A program made the position numbers and the translations under genes. Of a DNA stretch of 37,697 nt, positions 17,101-25,442 are shown one piece after another (position 1 is the stretch's first letter; each line of letters opens with the position of its first letter). The notes under the pieces are model-generated. The model was not told the origin of the DNA, searched no databases, and saw only the letters and a program-made list of their open reading frames with translations. The DNA lies in the IMG/VR virus record IMGVR_UViG_3300028925_003838, positions 1-37,697 of that record, one strand, 5' to 3'. This DNA is from a virus.

Positions 17101-20100
17101 TATTCTATACAGACGTTAAGGGCAAAGAGGCTATTGATACTTACGGTCAAGTAGAAATAGGTAATAATAATAAATATAAATCATTCAATAAAGAAAATTT
17201 TAATATTATTGTTCACCGAGAAAATGCAACAGACCAATTAATAACTTGGAAAGATTTTATATCTGAATTAAGAACTGATTCAAAAGTAGCTCAAAAAAAT
17301 AAAGTTTACATTGGTAAGTCTGGTAAAGATTTTAACGATGTAATGAAAGAAAATGTAGAAGGGTTTATTTTTAATGGTAAAGAAGCTACCACTCTAGGTG
17401 AAGTATACAATTGGCTTGGCAATTTAAACACAAAATTTTTAGATAAAAATGTTACAGCTGAAATAGCTACTGTTGTTCAAAGAACTCCTTCTACAAGGTC
17501 ATCGGATAAAGTTATAGTTGGAGTAAAAGGATTTGTAGAAGGAAACTTCGCTAGATTAAATACCGTTGATTTATGGACAAGGTTAGAAGCTGACCATGAT
17601 TTAGACAAAGTAAACTACTGGTGGGATACTCCTACTGACATACTTAACGCTTGGAAAGATATGGCTCCAGAGGTTAAATCTGTTGTAAATAAATCAACGC
17701 CAACATCTATAAAGGGCCTCGACTTACTTAATCCAAAAAGTATAGTAGATTATAATTTTAATTCACATAGAGCTGCTAAGAAAAGAGGAGAAGTTGTAAA
17801 GCTTAAAAGAGTTTTTCAATTTATGAACCATTATAAAGGGGCTGATGGCAAAAGAGGATATAATTTAAACCTTCCCGATAATAAAGTTATTAGAATTAAT
17901 TCCGATAAGATGAAAATAGCTGAACAAAAAACAACGGAATATATACAAAATATTGTTGATTCTAAAGATGGTTGGAAGGTTGATGATTTCCAACAATATT
18001 ATAGAGATATATTATTTGGAAGAGAAGATTGGAGAGCCGAAGACGGAAGTGTATATACTGGTGTATTTGAAAAGGGGAATCCTAAAGATGGAAATATGTT
18101 GGAAGCAATAAAGGATGTTGAAAAAGATATAATAATTAATTCATTGCAACCATACAAAGGGTTCTTACAGTTAGCAACAGATACATATGAAGGTGGTGAG
18201 GCTAAGAGAATTGATTATAATTCTTTTATTTCTGGATTTGATAGTTATCGTGACTCAATGAGAAATCTTGAAAGTTATGTATTAAGAGCAATGGGAAGAG
18301 AAGGTAAACATACTTTTAAAGATTATAGAGATTATTTTTATAAAGGTACTGATGCTAAAGGAAAATCAATATTACCAAGAAATCTATTTGGATTGTCAGA
18401 TGCTAAAATGCCTAAACCTTCTAGACGAGGAGAACAGAATTTAGATGGAGGTATTGAATTACTTCCATTTGATAGGTCTATTTGGGCTTCCGCCTCTGTT
18501 GATAGGTTGTCATTGTCAGAACCTCACAAAAGCCACACTAGAAGTGAAGAAATGTTTGAAGATTTGTGGAGTAAGCATGTAGATATAGATAATAACACAA
18601 ACAATGCTGTTGAAAAAATTGTACAAACATTACAAAAAGATGCTAAGAATATTGAATTTTTAAATATTATAGATAGAAAGTTAATTAAAGCAAAGTCTGG
18701 ACTTGGAAGGGCTAAGCAACACGAAGACTCTGGTTTAGAATCTTGGTTACAAGATAGAGTTGAAAGACTCCAGAGTGTTAGAGATGGTGTTAACGAAAGA
18801 ATATTGTCAGACAAAACAACTTCTTATGAAATATCGAAAACTATTCAAAGGCAATTGAAACAAGATATTATCGCGGGTGTGCCAGTAGATTTAGTTACTG
18901 TATATAAAGATTCAAATGGAAATACTAAGGTTGGTAAATTAGAATATGGTATAGGGCCTAAGTCTAATGTTAAAAAGAATATAACTGGTAAGAATCAAAA
19001 ATCAAGAGAATCGTGGTTTAACAATAATAGAAAAAGAGTTGCTTTTTCAACTTGGGAAAACAATCAATTAGCTATTGAAATTAAGGGTATGAATACTAAT
19101 GACTATACTCAAATGGCTTTATGGCATCAAACGCTATCTGAAAGAACAGGTTTTATATTAGACCCAGCTAAGGTTACTTATTCGGAAGCTTTTGAAATAA
19201 GTGTTAGAGAATCAAAAAGGAACGTAGGACAAACATGGAATAGTTGGTTTGAGAATAGAGATTATGCCCCTAATCTAAGAGAAGACGTAGCTAGCGCTGA
19301 TATAATGAATAATATAAGAAAAGAATGGGTAAGGTGGGAGGAAATGCAGCCTGGACTAGGAAACCTTTGGGTGATGAAGTTCATGCAACCAGAGGCTTCT
19401 AATAGTGTTGTTACATATTATCAAGGTAAGTTTTTGCCAGGATTTAAAAATGTTGATAAACAAGTAAAGTATATTACATTGGGATTAAATTTCTTATCTA
19501 CAAATCCAGAAGTTCCCAGTATACCTATTGCTAGAAAAATGGGAAAAGAAGCTGGATTATCCGATAGGTCTATTGACCAATTAATGGATAAAAAGCAATT
19601 GTTGTTTAGAGAATTAGCTGAGTCATTTACAGATAAAATGAGAGTTGTATACAATCAAGACAACAGATTGCAAGACCCAAGTAGGATGAGTACTCAAGAA
19701 AAAACCAAAGCAATGCTTAGTGGTCAGCAAATAGATGGTTCTATATTTGCATCTAAAGAGTCATCATCTGGTGGTAATTTTAACGACGCTATAGGTGAAG
19801 CTGCTAAAGCATTTGAAACTATTGATATGGGAGATATGAAAAGTATTCAACAATTAAATCCCGATATGAAATTATTGTACGGTGTTACTGGAGATTTGCC
19901 TTTAGATTATTTAACTTTAAAAGGAGCTCCATCTGGATTTGACCAATTATTAGATATAAGAAATTTAGCTCAGTTTTATTTTATGCCTAGAAAGGCATTG
20001 AATAATAGAGGTAAATTGCAAAATGTTAAGACCTTAAAAGATTATTATGATAATATTAAAGGAAATTCTGGAATTTATTTTGGTGGTTTAGAGAAAAAGA

Positions 20101-20225
20101 ACTTACTTGTAAAGGAAGAAATTGCTACAATAGATAGAAACTCAACTGGTGGCAACATCGGGAGAAATGAATTAAATGAACAAGAAGCACTACAGCTTTT
20201 CTATGAAAACGTAATAGGTTGTTAA
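11118..20225 (+). CDS. Giant (3035-residue) virion protein with candidate DxDxD RNA-polymerase barrel
   Basis: The gene starts behind AAAGGAA. Residues 63-90 and 105-133 are Gly/Ala-rich hydrophobic segments (VGIGLWGALETGTLGLAGLG), and a weaker one lies near 290-350; these could contact the host membrane during ejection. The striking part is EADHDLDKVNYWWDTP with D2159, D2161 and D2163 followed by Lys. It is preceded at R2122 by RTPST, then VKGFVEGNFARLNTVDLW. This resembles the R-x-P ... ADFDGDK catalytic double-psi barrel of beta-prime. About 380 residues earlier, AGKPIISFASDGNAAFLGK (K1767, K1783) followed by an INMVMFNSALK strand could be the beta-type barrel. Single-chain YonO and crAss-phage gp66-like polymerases have this barrel order. 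The flanks look helical. Homology is inferred by eye. Alternative: an ejection scaffold with a chance motif. Confidence 0.75.
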   Translation: MDNLTKKFKEELEARSKLTTVNSQPNAQTNNQPINTGQSLWDTAGTGQQPDWLSDELGEEGEFSALRTVGIGLWGALETGTLGLAGLGVRAASQEAYKSLQPRNFSERVATGLGTVAGFIAPFGAAKAGVSVLLKGAKVVRDGKVVGYGVAKAGKKFTDNASRLLKADPEFKSWYAGQKLDPTKIDEWIKSSGLLQSPINSIKNISRGTFGSNHTARTQYAANVSKNTESIIRNKVDDMAKAFNKAGDKTPFNIDNKTIGLIKDEVNKYVGGKYNFPITNLHQYLSAKMGSTKVASIAASAAEEAILFSAVELPMNISNSILNEDIDFAPFATLGHSMALGSVLGVVRLVPGGRDMGIMKSAYNKASKMITQRKKWSSYNLEDASERMLLTKRAQDLWDINPEIFKGLEGSTSILYKSGKKSIVSGRDEIVDFSRTAESAKELRSWMSSIEKTFHKEWWPKFLKDSGKDVFGSAPRMIAGSLAFNATLFNEYRKGNVPTEDMVFHTLLGAVMTKKGRDIEYIDHKGTTQLIPENRRPYIYDDSFSKVDSYLNSLGLGLDHAAFRNVMSNMETLKKHGKPDYSTDDMQMIIKSLDESGFIVDKNLELQVKNKNLEGNDVYNAIYALMDAGLPEGKRLKQSFELSETEITDYLISIRSLQLRTLKDFRTDRKNGTGQGIYSVPDVIDITRSSAQKNIEAGIEIQLKAIEEAYNTLYREEAIKEGGYSNRDNWEPVKNDNGVLSNIRPLRYDNTASGIVDFKRPRGLFGNGRNDGTDGYKSALGMIKNRVNILSGDRNELVYDKASHKKLFGDRTTDDRGEMDKFDRELTNLIFGEGVMSDDGLLHVGDSWFHDSTQSYMFVKGVRDTWLQLEAIRDKDAKKSLFGEDVKDVSNSIDRIFPKTGELPDTIKLKGADANSREQLFASKLLEILKQDPERAVQRTDITGPSGKTVDINPIKNLMENFDKVGILDGFVGKREMVDTFTENLAYYTRSKGLEMAVTNEGNPLSNKNLATLNILSNTRLMGKNYDMVNLTDQIGNLKDFFTGNDIIAKYSLDKNIIKKSFSDWTEQNGDTVEKIFADLKDSNKNLYNIFVDAANKMEGVSKGDVSMLLGNFLKLYEKGLSTLWKTSKGGVLKESTVDAAITSDFLFKIVSEFNRIESNEITTTYNDLLQSVQEVYYDGKSNQYKNFLATTINAFSDRKSDVTRVLSILEKYKVFDKKNNVFLFDEADKTLNDRIKEASREMEISTQTLTIQREIDILMERDKQDFNPKSHSDIDVSLTLEKFKVDWGLKFQTPNIEHGQTPAIMLEKIITDNYSGTGGFTLQNFFDFTIKSGEMKKEIDGKIYTNENWKEMPSFNQQRLVNDAIKIWSGIIEGVKIRQLSIAEGASPLDKSQSGKRNELTDFLSEEFGEVVFVDPKFRDREGIVKDAREVTGTLLVPFYTSVGRVGLKLEARTAETEIDAAPFVEGVQRPKSGYIVGWLGDLDSGIAIPMVSSRPGKALVGADKLANSFVKTLKVDKVKYSDNSDISSLIDRMLNQYVESKDSQIVEVFEIDKNENPSSYSFKGKIAADERTSENASVMLTTVFGAKTFGKNFWKAAVNDKRNSKGWSSEKEFAHDFLRRVRLFTNRSTTNLSVERIKNITEFMESNFENFGSNSEMMRVINDVLKPISKDGMFNFHIIKDEAMERGELNPAISSAFKNLTEQVKRARELNPDANIQSVDSNLKYPGGLGDTSHFNSVMVVTKDFMEALKILTGDYHRKDALAGKPIISFASDGNAAFLGKTMFMVDSRFEPYMKNNKINMVMFNSALKTLGEDYKSSIIDLDNFSNMDAFLGSTNLNKTSKLPIDAIQMQSWHAGDKPARIPMHVANDLVGQELNNSYFNWLNKPSVEAYEQRLSSIVGGGNISRMTAFSKFLIGEVGEDVDNVMYSTMSRWLSAGGYPMFLPFKNSMRNAMMRTFVDKSGMISPENHNGSQSVLVPSYYEFDHTDGLRNILFYTDVKGKEAIDTYGQVEIGNNNKYKSFNKENFNIIVHRENATDQLITWKDFISELRTDSKVAQKNKVYIGKSGKDFNDVMKENVEGFIFNGKEATTLGEVYNWLGNLNTKFLDKNVTAEIATVVQRTPSTRSSDKVIVGVKGFVEGNFARLNTVDLWTRLEADHDLDKVNYWWDTPTDILNAWKDMAPEVKSVVNKSTPTSIKGLDLLNPKSIVDYNFNSHRAAKKRGEVVKLKRVFQFMNHYKGADGKRGYNLNLPDNKVIRINSDKMKIAEQKTTEYIQNIVDSKDGWKVDDFQQYYRDILFGREDWRAEDGSVYTGVFEKGNPKDGNMLEAIKDVEKDIIINSLQPYKGFLQLATDTYEGGEAKRIDYNSFISGFDSYRDSMRNLESYVLRAMGREGKHTFKDYRDYFYKGTDAKGKSILPRNLFGLSDAKMPKPSRRGEQNLDGGIELLPFDRSIWASASVDRLSLSEPHKSHTRSEEMFEDLWSKHVDIDNNTNNAVEKIVQTLQKDAKNIEFLNIIDRKLIKAKSGLGRAKQHEDSGLESWLQDRVERLQSVRDGVNERILSDKTTSYEISKTIQRQLKQDIIAGVPVDLVTVYKDSNGNTKVGKLEYGIGPKSNVKKNITGKNQKSRESWFNNNRKRVAFSTWENNQLAIEIKGMNTNDYTQMALWHQTLSERTGFILDPAKVTYSEAFEISVRESKRNVGQTWNSWFENRDYAPNLREDVASADIMNNIRKEWVRWEEMQPGLGNLWVMKFMQPEASNSVVTYYQGKFLPGFKNVDKQVKYITLGLNFLSTNPEVPSIPIARKMGKEAGLSDRSIDQLMDKKQLLFRELAESFTDKMRVVYNQDNRLQDPSRMSTQEKTKAMLSGQQIDGSIFASKESSSGGNFNDAIGEAAKAFETIDMGDMKSIQQLNPDMKLLYGVTGDLPLDYLTLKGAPSGFDQLLDIRNLAQFYFMPRKALNNRGKLQNVKTLKDYYDNIKGNSGIYFGGLEKKNLLVKEEIATIDRNSTGGNIGRNELNEQEALQLFYENVIGC

Positions 20226-20234
20226 GGAGGTAAT

Positions 20235-23054
20235 ATGGCAAGTGGAGGATGTTCCCCCGAAGTAATTGCAGCGGGAGAAAAAGTAATAAAAAAATGGTTT
20301 AAAAAGGGTGGTTCTATAAGTCAGAATCTCGGTAAAGAGAGTTTTGCGTATTTAAAACAATTATGGTGGTCAACTAATAGAAAAGATTTTGATTACGGTG
20401 AAACGCCTACTCTTAAAGAATTTAAAGTATTAGATAAAAGGATTGATAAGATAGAAAAAGGATTCACAAAAAGAACTGGGAAATTGGCTGCAATGTTTTA
20501 TTTACCAGAAGCTGTTTTGGAGGGCAACCTAACAGCTAAAAATACTTTTAAATCTTTTGTAAAATCTCATAGTCATTTTCAAGGACAAAGAGATAACTAT
20601 CAAAGTGTAGTTAATGTTATAGTAAAGAAACTTGGTGAAAAAGCTAGGCTTATTGGGGAAACAGAAAAAGGCGGATTCAAGAATATTAATAAAGCTCATA
20701 AATCATTATCAAAAAAATATAATAAATATACAGAGATAATGGATAATGAAGGCTGGAAGAAAGCTGAAGTTTACTATCAAAAAGAATTGTCCGACCTTTC
20801 TACCGATACTCAGTTTAAAGTATTTGAATTAGCAAATGATGTATTAAGAAATCCTGATTTAGTAAAATCTAAGGATAAGAAAACTAGAGAAAAGTATGGA
20901 ATATTCTCTGACATAGCTACTGAATGGAGAACTATAAGTCCTAAATTATTTAAAGATTTAAAGAATGGTTTAGATTCTTATATACAAACAATATCTCAAG
21001 CAAATGAAATAAGTGGTGGTGCTTACGCTAAATCGTTAGAAGGTATACAGAAAATAAGAAGCACTTTAAAGGAGCAACCAAATTATTTTCCGACTGAAGT
21101 GCTTCAAATGTTTCCTACTTTTAAAATTCTTCAAGAATCTATATACGAGAAAGCATCTCCAGGCAAATCAAAAGATATTTCTAAATTAAATGATTATGTT
21201 ACAAACATGGTTGATGTTCTTGTTGACAGTCTTAGTTTGGATAAAAGTGTATTAGAGAAAAAATATAAAGACAAATCAAGATACAATAAAGATGTCATTA
21301 GTGTAATGGATAATTACGTTAGAGGCGTAACAATGTTTAATTTCGCTTCTAGAAGTTCAAACGATTTAATAACAGGCATAAGAAAAATCGAAAAAATGTC
21401 TCCTAAAGACGCTGAACATCAAGCTGAATTTTATATAGATTATCTTTATGATACTCACGCAACTATGATGGGATTAAATATTAAGTCTTCATTTTGGAGA
21501 GCAGCTGCTAGGAATGTTACAGCTTGGGAATTTGCTTCAAAACTGGGATTAAATTTAAGAGGAGCTTTAAGGAACTCTACCCAGTCATTACAAAATTATG
21601 TTTACTTCGGAGTTAAGGGAATGAAGGATTCTTTTGCTTATTTAGATAGTGCAAATATAGGAGCTTTAGCTCAGACAGAAGCTAAGAGACATGGTGTTTA
21701 TTTTGCCAACGCTCGTGAACTTACAAATACATTAGGATTATTTCCAGATGTTGTAACATCAAAAATAAATGGCAAAGAAGTATTCACTTACAAATATGAT
21801 ACAGTCTCAAGGAGATTTACTGAAGGTTTAGAAAAATTCGCAGCTAAAACAGCTTGGCCAATGAGGAAGGTTGAGAATACAGTAAACAGACAGTTGACAT
21901 TTAAAATAGCATTTGCATTAAGACATCAACAATTAAATAACAATGCTGGTATGATTGAAAAAGATGTTACGAACGCAATTAAATCTGGTAAACTTGACTC
22001 TGGAACAGATGTAAATGAACACGTTCAAAAGCTAATAACAAGAAGAGCGTCTAATTTTGGTGCTAATATGGTTAAAGAATTGCACTATGAGTATTCTGGG
22101 TTTGCAAAACCACCAGTTTTAAGAACTCCTGCTGGCTCTATCTTAGGTCAGTTTATGACATATAGTTTTAACTTTTTTAATTATCAACATAAAATAGCTA
22201 GTAAAGCTAAGGATAGAATAGTTGCTGGAGACTGGAGAAATGAAGAAGCTTTTAGACTTTACAGACTTGGAGCTTTGTATACTTTTATATATGGAGTAAT
22301 ATCACCTTTAACAAATACAGACGTAGGTAACTTAGTACAGAACGATACATACGAAAGATTGAAAAACTACGCTGATTCTATGAGTGAAGACCCAGAAGAA
22401 AGAAAAAAAGCATTTTTTGGCAAAGGCCCAATCATAGGAACTTTTGGTGGCCCATTTGTATCTGATATAATAACAATGGGCAATATAGCTGGATTAACAG
22501 ATATAATGTCAAATGGAGAAAATGACGAACACAGTTGGTTAGGTTATCTTGGAGGTTATCAAGACTATTCCGATACTAGAGATTCTGATAAAGTATTTGA
22601 CGCTGTAAGAACATTAAATACAGAAGTAGCTAGACAGATGTTTGTAATAGCTCCAAGAATGTATAATGGAGCTGGTATAGGAACATTAGCTCAAATAGAA
22701 TTTGGTATTACACCTAGTAAAAAAATGAAAGATAGAAAAGCTGCTATAGTAGAAAAAATAGGATTACCTACTCCTACATACGCTCAAGTAAAACCAAAAA
22801 AATCCAAGGTTAAAAAGAAAAAAGATTTAGTAATGGAAGCTTTAGCTAATCTATCAAAAGATGGTACAAGAATTAAAGGAGCTGAATCAGTTGGTTCTAG
22901 TGAGTGGATAGCTAATATTGTAAAAAATCAAAAAATATATTCACAAGACTTACAACCATTAAAAGGTTCTCTGTCTAGATACAATACACAATTACTAGCT
23001 GCTGCTAAGAGAGAAGGATATGATGGTGGATTTGACATGGGCACTTGGTCATAA
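20235..23054 (+). CDS. Large C-terminal partner of the ejection stack (939 residues)
   Basis: The gene starts behind a near-perfect AAGGAGGT site ten bases after the giant gene. The protein is largely helical and basic. Hydrophobic and aromatic segments lie near residues 630-650 (SILGQFMTYSFNFFNYQHKI) and 675-695 (RLGALYTFIYGVISPL), and a G/P-rich loop follows (GKGPIIGTFGGPFVSDIITM). This C-terminal arrangement is common at the end of very large 'polyvalent' or internal phage proteins, so the two genes may be functional halves of one assembly. The C-terminus is Lys-rich (VKPKKSKVKKKK) with a final soluble domain. Role inferred: ejection or virion-core protein, perhaps assisting the giant polypeptide. 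Confidence 0.65.
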   Translation: MASGGCSPEVIAAGEKVIKKWFKKGGSISQNLGKESFAYLKQLWWSTNRKDFDYGETPTLKEFKVLDKRIDKIEKGFTKRTGKLAAMFYLPEAVLEGNLTAKNTFKSFVKSHSHFQGQRDNYQSVVNVIVKKLGEKARLIGETEKGGFKNINKAHKSLSKKYNKYTEIMDNEGWKKAEVYYQKELSDLSTDTQFKVFELANDVLRNPDLVKSKDKKTREKYGIFSDIATEWRTISPKLFKDLKNGLDSYIQTISQANEISGGAYAKSLEGIQKIRSTLKEQPNYFPTEVLQMFPTFKILQESIYEKASPGKSKDISKLNDYVTNMVDVLVDSLSLDKSVLEKKYKDKSRYNKDVISVMDNYVRGVTMFNFASRSSNDLITGIRKIEKMSPKDAEHQAEFYIDYLYDTHATMMGLNIKSSFWRAAARNVTAWEFASKLGLNLRGALRNSTQSLQNYVYFGVKGMKDSFAYLDSANIGALAQTEAKRHGVYFANARELTNTLGLFPDVVTSKINGKEVFTYKYDTVSRRFTEGLEKFAAKTAWPMRKVENTVNRQLTFKIAFALRHQQLNNNAGMIEKDVTNAIKSGKLDSGTDVNEHVQKLITRRASNFGANMVKELHYEYSGFAKPPVLRTPAGSILGQFMTYSFNFFNYQHKIASKAKDRIVAGDWRNEEAFRLYRLGALYTFIYGVISPLTNTDVGNLVQNDTYERLKNYADSMSEDPEERKKAFFGKGPIIGTFGGPFVSDIITMGNIAGLTDIMSNGENDEHSWLGYLGGYQDYSDTRDSDKVFDAVRTLNTEVARQMFVIAPRMYNGAGIGTLAQIEFGITPSKKMKDRKAAIVEKIGLPTPTYAQVKPKKSKVKKKKDLVMEALANLSKDGTRIKGAESVGSSEWIANIVKNQKIYSQDLQPLKGSLSRYNTQLLAAAKREGYDGGFDMGTWS

Positions 23055-23058
23055 AACA

Positions 23059-23076
23059 AGGGGCAATTAAGCCCCT
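23059..23076. terminator. Hairpin between convergent late and early operons
   Basis: AGGGGC-AATTAA-GCCCCT forms a 6-bp G/C-rich stem with a 6-base loop in the 45-base gap between the rightward late block (stop at 23054) and the leftward early block (stop at 23100). An A-rich run (AAAACA) precedes it, which is a U-rich run for leftward transcripts; the rightward side has only a weak T content. A bidirectional terminator is the simplest reading. Confidence 0.65.
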
Positions 23077-23099
23077 CATCTTACTTGCTTGTTGATTGT

Positions 23100-23321
23100 T
23101 TAATTAGAAGGAATCCAAGCAGTACTCCTACTTAATTTTTTCATTAATTCACTATTTCTTTTATTAGGAATATCTACACCATAAGTCGCAAACGAACCAA
23201 GTATATTTTCTGCTCTAATTCTTATTTCTCTACCTTTTTTTTCCATATTAGCTCCACTCTCAATTAAACTTGATAATTCATTTAGTAATTCTTCTGTTAA
23301 AACAATTTTTTCATTATTCAT
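23100..23321 (-). CDS. Small early protein, unknown
   Basis: A 73-residue charged helical protein, the last gene of the leftward operon. It begins MNNEKIVLTEELLNELSSLI and contains IRIRAENILGSFATYGVDIP near the middle. The composition suggests a small helical DNA- or protein-binding factor, but nothing specific is recognisable. It follows the resolvase gene by 11 bases and may be co-regulated with it. Confidence 0.65.
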   Translation of the reverse strand: MNNEKIVLTEELLNELSSLIESGANMEKKGREIRIRAENILGSFATYGVDIPNKRNSELMKKLSRSTAWIPSN

Positions 23322-23332
23322 TTGTAGTAAAT

Positions 23333-23794
23333 TTACCTTTCTTCGTTATTTCTTAAATACCATACAGCTATTAAAGCGGCATCACTAGTACTTAATGTAA
23401 TTTTGTTTTCAGGCATCATCTCAGACGCTATTCTTTTTATTTCGTTCTTCCTATCCTTTTTAATCTTAGGCAAAGGTTGAAACTCCTTCATCCATCTCTG
23501 TGGTGTTACTTGCAATACAGGAATCTTATTTGCTCCAAGTACACCAAGCCACATACCAAAATTCATACCAAACTTAAAAGCACTACTTCTAGCGTCAGTA
23601 GGGAAAGCATGAACCTTTTCTATTGCACAACTTATTTCTTCATTATTCATTAACGCATTAACTTTAGCTGATTCTATTATTGCTGACATTTCTCTTGTTG
23701 TTTCTGGGCATTTATGTAGTATCATACTATGGTTTAATTCATCATAGATTGCTATACCGCCTTTAGCGCCAGGGTCTATACCTATTATAATCAT
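23333..23794 (-). CDS. RuvC-like Holliday-junction resolvase
   Basis: The ATG at 23794 is preferred over a TTG at 23806, which lies inside the preceding gene. The 153-residue product has the RNase H-fold resolvase hallmarks: GIDPGAKGGIAIYD at the N-terminus (Asp7), CAIEKVHAFPTD (Glu59), a K/R-rich segment TPQRWMKEF, and TSDAALIAVWYL (Asp138). Length fits the compact phage RuvC family. It should cut four-way junctions made during replication and recombination, resolving branched DNA before packaging. It lies downstream of the helicase in the early operon. Confidence 0.85.
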   Translation of the reverse strand: MIIIGIDPGAKGGIAIYDELNHSMILHKCPETTREMSAIIESAKVNALMNNEEISCAIEKVHAFPTDARSSAFKFGMNFGMWLGVLGANKIPVLQVTPQRWMKEFQPLPKIKKDRKNEIKRIASEMMPENKITLSTSDAALIAVWYLRNNEER

Positions 23795-23796
23795 TT

Positions 23797-24048
23797 TTAA
23801 TCCCAATCTTTCCTTGCTGTGTATTTATTTTTAGACTTCTTTGACCTTTTTCTATCTTCATAAGAAGAATCTTTTCTTTTGTATTCTTTTCTATATTCTC
23901 TTACAATTTGATTTAACTCTTTCTCTGTACACTCATGAAGCTTTTTCATGCCAACCACCTTTCTTTTGATTAGCATAGTATCCTCTACTGTAAGATACTC
24001 GTCAGCTTGTATTGTAGCTAGTTTTTCTGTGAACTTATTAAACGTCAT
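23797..24048 (-). CDS. Basic early protein of unknown function
   Basis: An 83-residue, highly basic protein between helicase and resolvase, overlapping the helicase stop by four bases and ending two bases before the resolvase start. The first half is helical (FTEKLATIQADEYLTVEDTM), the second is a run of K, R, E and Y (REYRKEYKRKDSSYEDRKRS). Tight coupling to two DNA-processing genes suggests a nucleic-acid-binding accessory factor; no family recognised. Confidence 0.65.
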   Translation of the reverse strand: MTFNKFTEKLATIQADEYLTVEDTMLIKRKVVGMKKLHECTEKELNQIVREYRKEYKRKDSSYEDRKRSKKSKNKYTARKDWD

Positions 24049-25421
24049 TTATCAATTAAAGCTGTTAACTTTCTATCTTTAGGTAAACTTTTCATCTCTT
24101 TTAACTTAGGTTTTTCATCAACGTCATCTACAGCATCTTGTCTGTTAAAATAGAACTTACATCTATTACCATTAAATCCCATAACATAAGCACCTACCTT
24201 ACCATATCTAGCTTTAGGAATTATTATTTCTATCTCATATTTATCATAGGATTCATTATCAAAATTCCATCCATAGAAAGGCATGATTGCTGTCTCAGCT
24301 GTTTGTTCTATTACACCACTCTCAGCAAAGTCACTTAGTCTAGGTTTAGGGTCTATTCTCTTTTCTATTTCTCTATTCAATTGAGATACAAGTATTGCAC
24401 TGCAATTCTCTTTCTTACATATCCATTTGTATTCTAACATTATTGCTTCTATCTGGAATCTTCTTTCTTCTATACCATCTACTTGTATTAACTGTATATA
24501 GTCATCTAATATTACGTCTGGTTTGTATCTAGATATTTCAAGCATTGCTTCACTTAGCTTTCTAATATTGTCATACATAATAAGATTCTTATATTTCTCT
24601 TTTATCTTTTCAGTTAACAATTCTATCTTTAGAATTTCCTCATCTGACAATTCATTCTTTCTAACTCTAGAATATTCAATGTCTTTACTTTCCATAATGA
24701 TTATTTTCTTCATTACTTCTTCATTTGACATCTCTCTATTAAACAACATTACTTTATATCCTTGAGCGATTAGACTTCTTACTATATTTATAGATAGAGT
24801 TGTTTTACCATGGCCTGGTCTACCACCTAAAACAGTAACTTCCTTTCTAGTCATACCTCCTGCTGGATAATCCAGTTGTTGCATGCCAAAAGGTATAATG
24901 TTACCCCCATCTTTCAAGTTGCTGAGTGTACTATTTAGTATGTCATCTATCTCTGACTTCTTAGAAGGTTGTAAGTCTTTTAATTCATCTATCAATCTGC
25001 TATGTTTTTGTAATGTAGTATCTAATTTTTCATAATCTGTGAAACTTGTTTTGTATAATACGTTTGCTGTCTTACTTGCTTCTCTTTGTATATGTCTTTC
25101 CCATATTATCTTAGCATGATGTTCTGCGTTTGCTGTTGTAGCAATATCCAGAGTTAGTCCGCTAATGTAATATCCCATTAGTTCATCGTTATTTGAATCT
25201 TTTACTTTATTTGATACTGTTACTAAATCAATAGGCTCGCCTGCTTTATATATTTTTCTTATTGCTTTCCATACTATTTGATTATCTTTATAATAAAATG
25301 CATCTTCACTTCTTATCCAAGATGCTACCTTTTCGTAAACAGAAACTCCATCAAGCAATATACAGCCGAGTACTGACTCTTCTGCATCCTTGCTCGATGG
25401 AGCTACTTTATTTTCCATCAT
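24045..25421 (-). CDS. dnaB: DnaB-like replicative helicase
   Basis: A 458-residue protein with both DnaB parts: an N-terminal helical domain (KDAEESVLGCILLD) and a RecA-like core. The core shows Walker A GGRPGHGKTT (K206), the catalytic FNREMS motif (E230), Walker B VILDDYIQLI (D306-D307), VSQLNREIEKR (Q347) and LSDFAESGVIEQTAE. All expected ATPase residues are present. It would unwind duplex DNA 5' to 3' at the phage fork. No primase domain is fused and no DNA polymerase is seen in the window, so the phage probably depends on a host or out-of-window polymerase. A second ATG lies one codon downstream of the start. Confidence 0.92.
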   Translation of the reverse strand: MMENKVAPSSKDAEESVLGCILLDGVSVYEKVASWIRSEDAFYYKDNQIVWKAIRKIYKAGEPIDLVTVSNKVKDSNNDELMGYYISGLTLDIATTANAEHHAKIIWERHIQREASKTANVLYKTSFTDYEKLDTTLQKHSRLIDELKDLQPSKKSEIDDILNSTLSNLKDGGNIIPFGMQQLDYPAGGMTRKEVTVLGGRPGHGKTTLSINIVRSLIAQGYKVMLFNREMSNEEVMKKIIIMESKDIEYSRVRKNELSDEEILKIELLTEKIKEKYKNLIMYDNIRKLSEAMLEISRYKPDVILDDYIQLIQVDGIEERRFQIEAIMLEYKWICKKENCSAILVSQLNREIEKRIDPKPRLSDFAESGVIEQTAETAIMPFYGWNFDNESYDKYEIEIIIPKARYGKVGAYVMGFNGNRCKFYFNRQDAVDDVDEKPKLKEMKSLPKDRKLTALIDK

Positions 25422-25442
25422 TATTAAACTCCTATTTATTTT

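Noticed and set aside
11118-20225. N4-type (T7-like) virion RNA polymerase
   Set aside because: The T7-family motif B (R-x3-K-x6-7-Y-G) and HD motif C were not seen; the DxDxD context argues for the double-psi barrel type instead.
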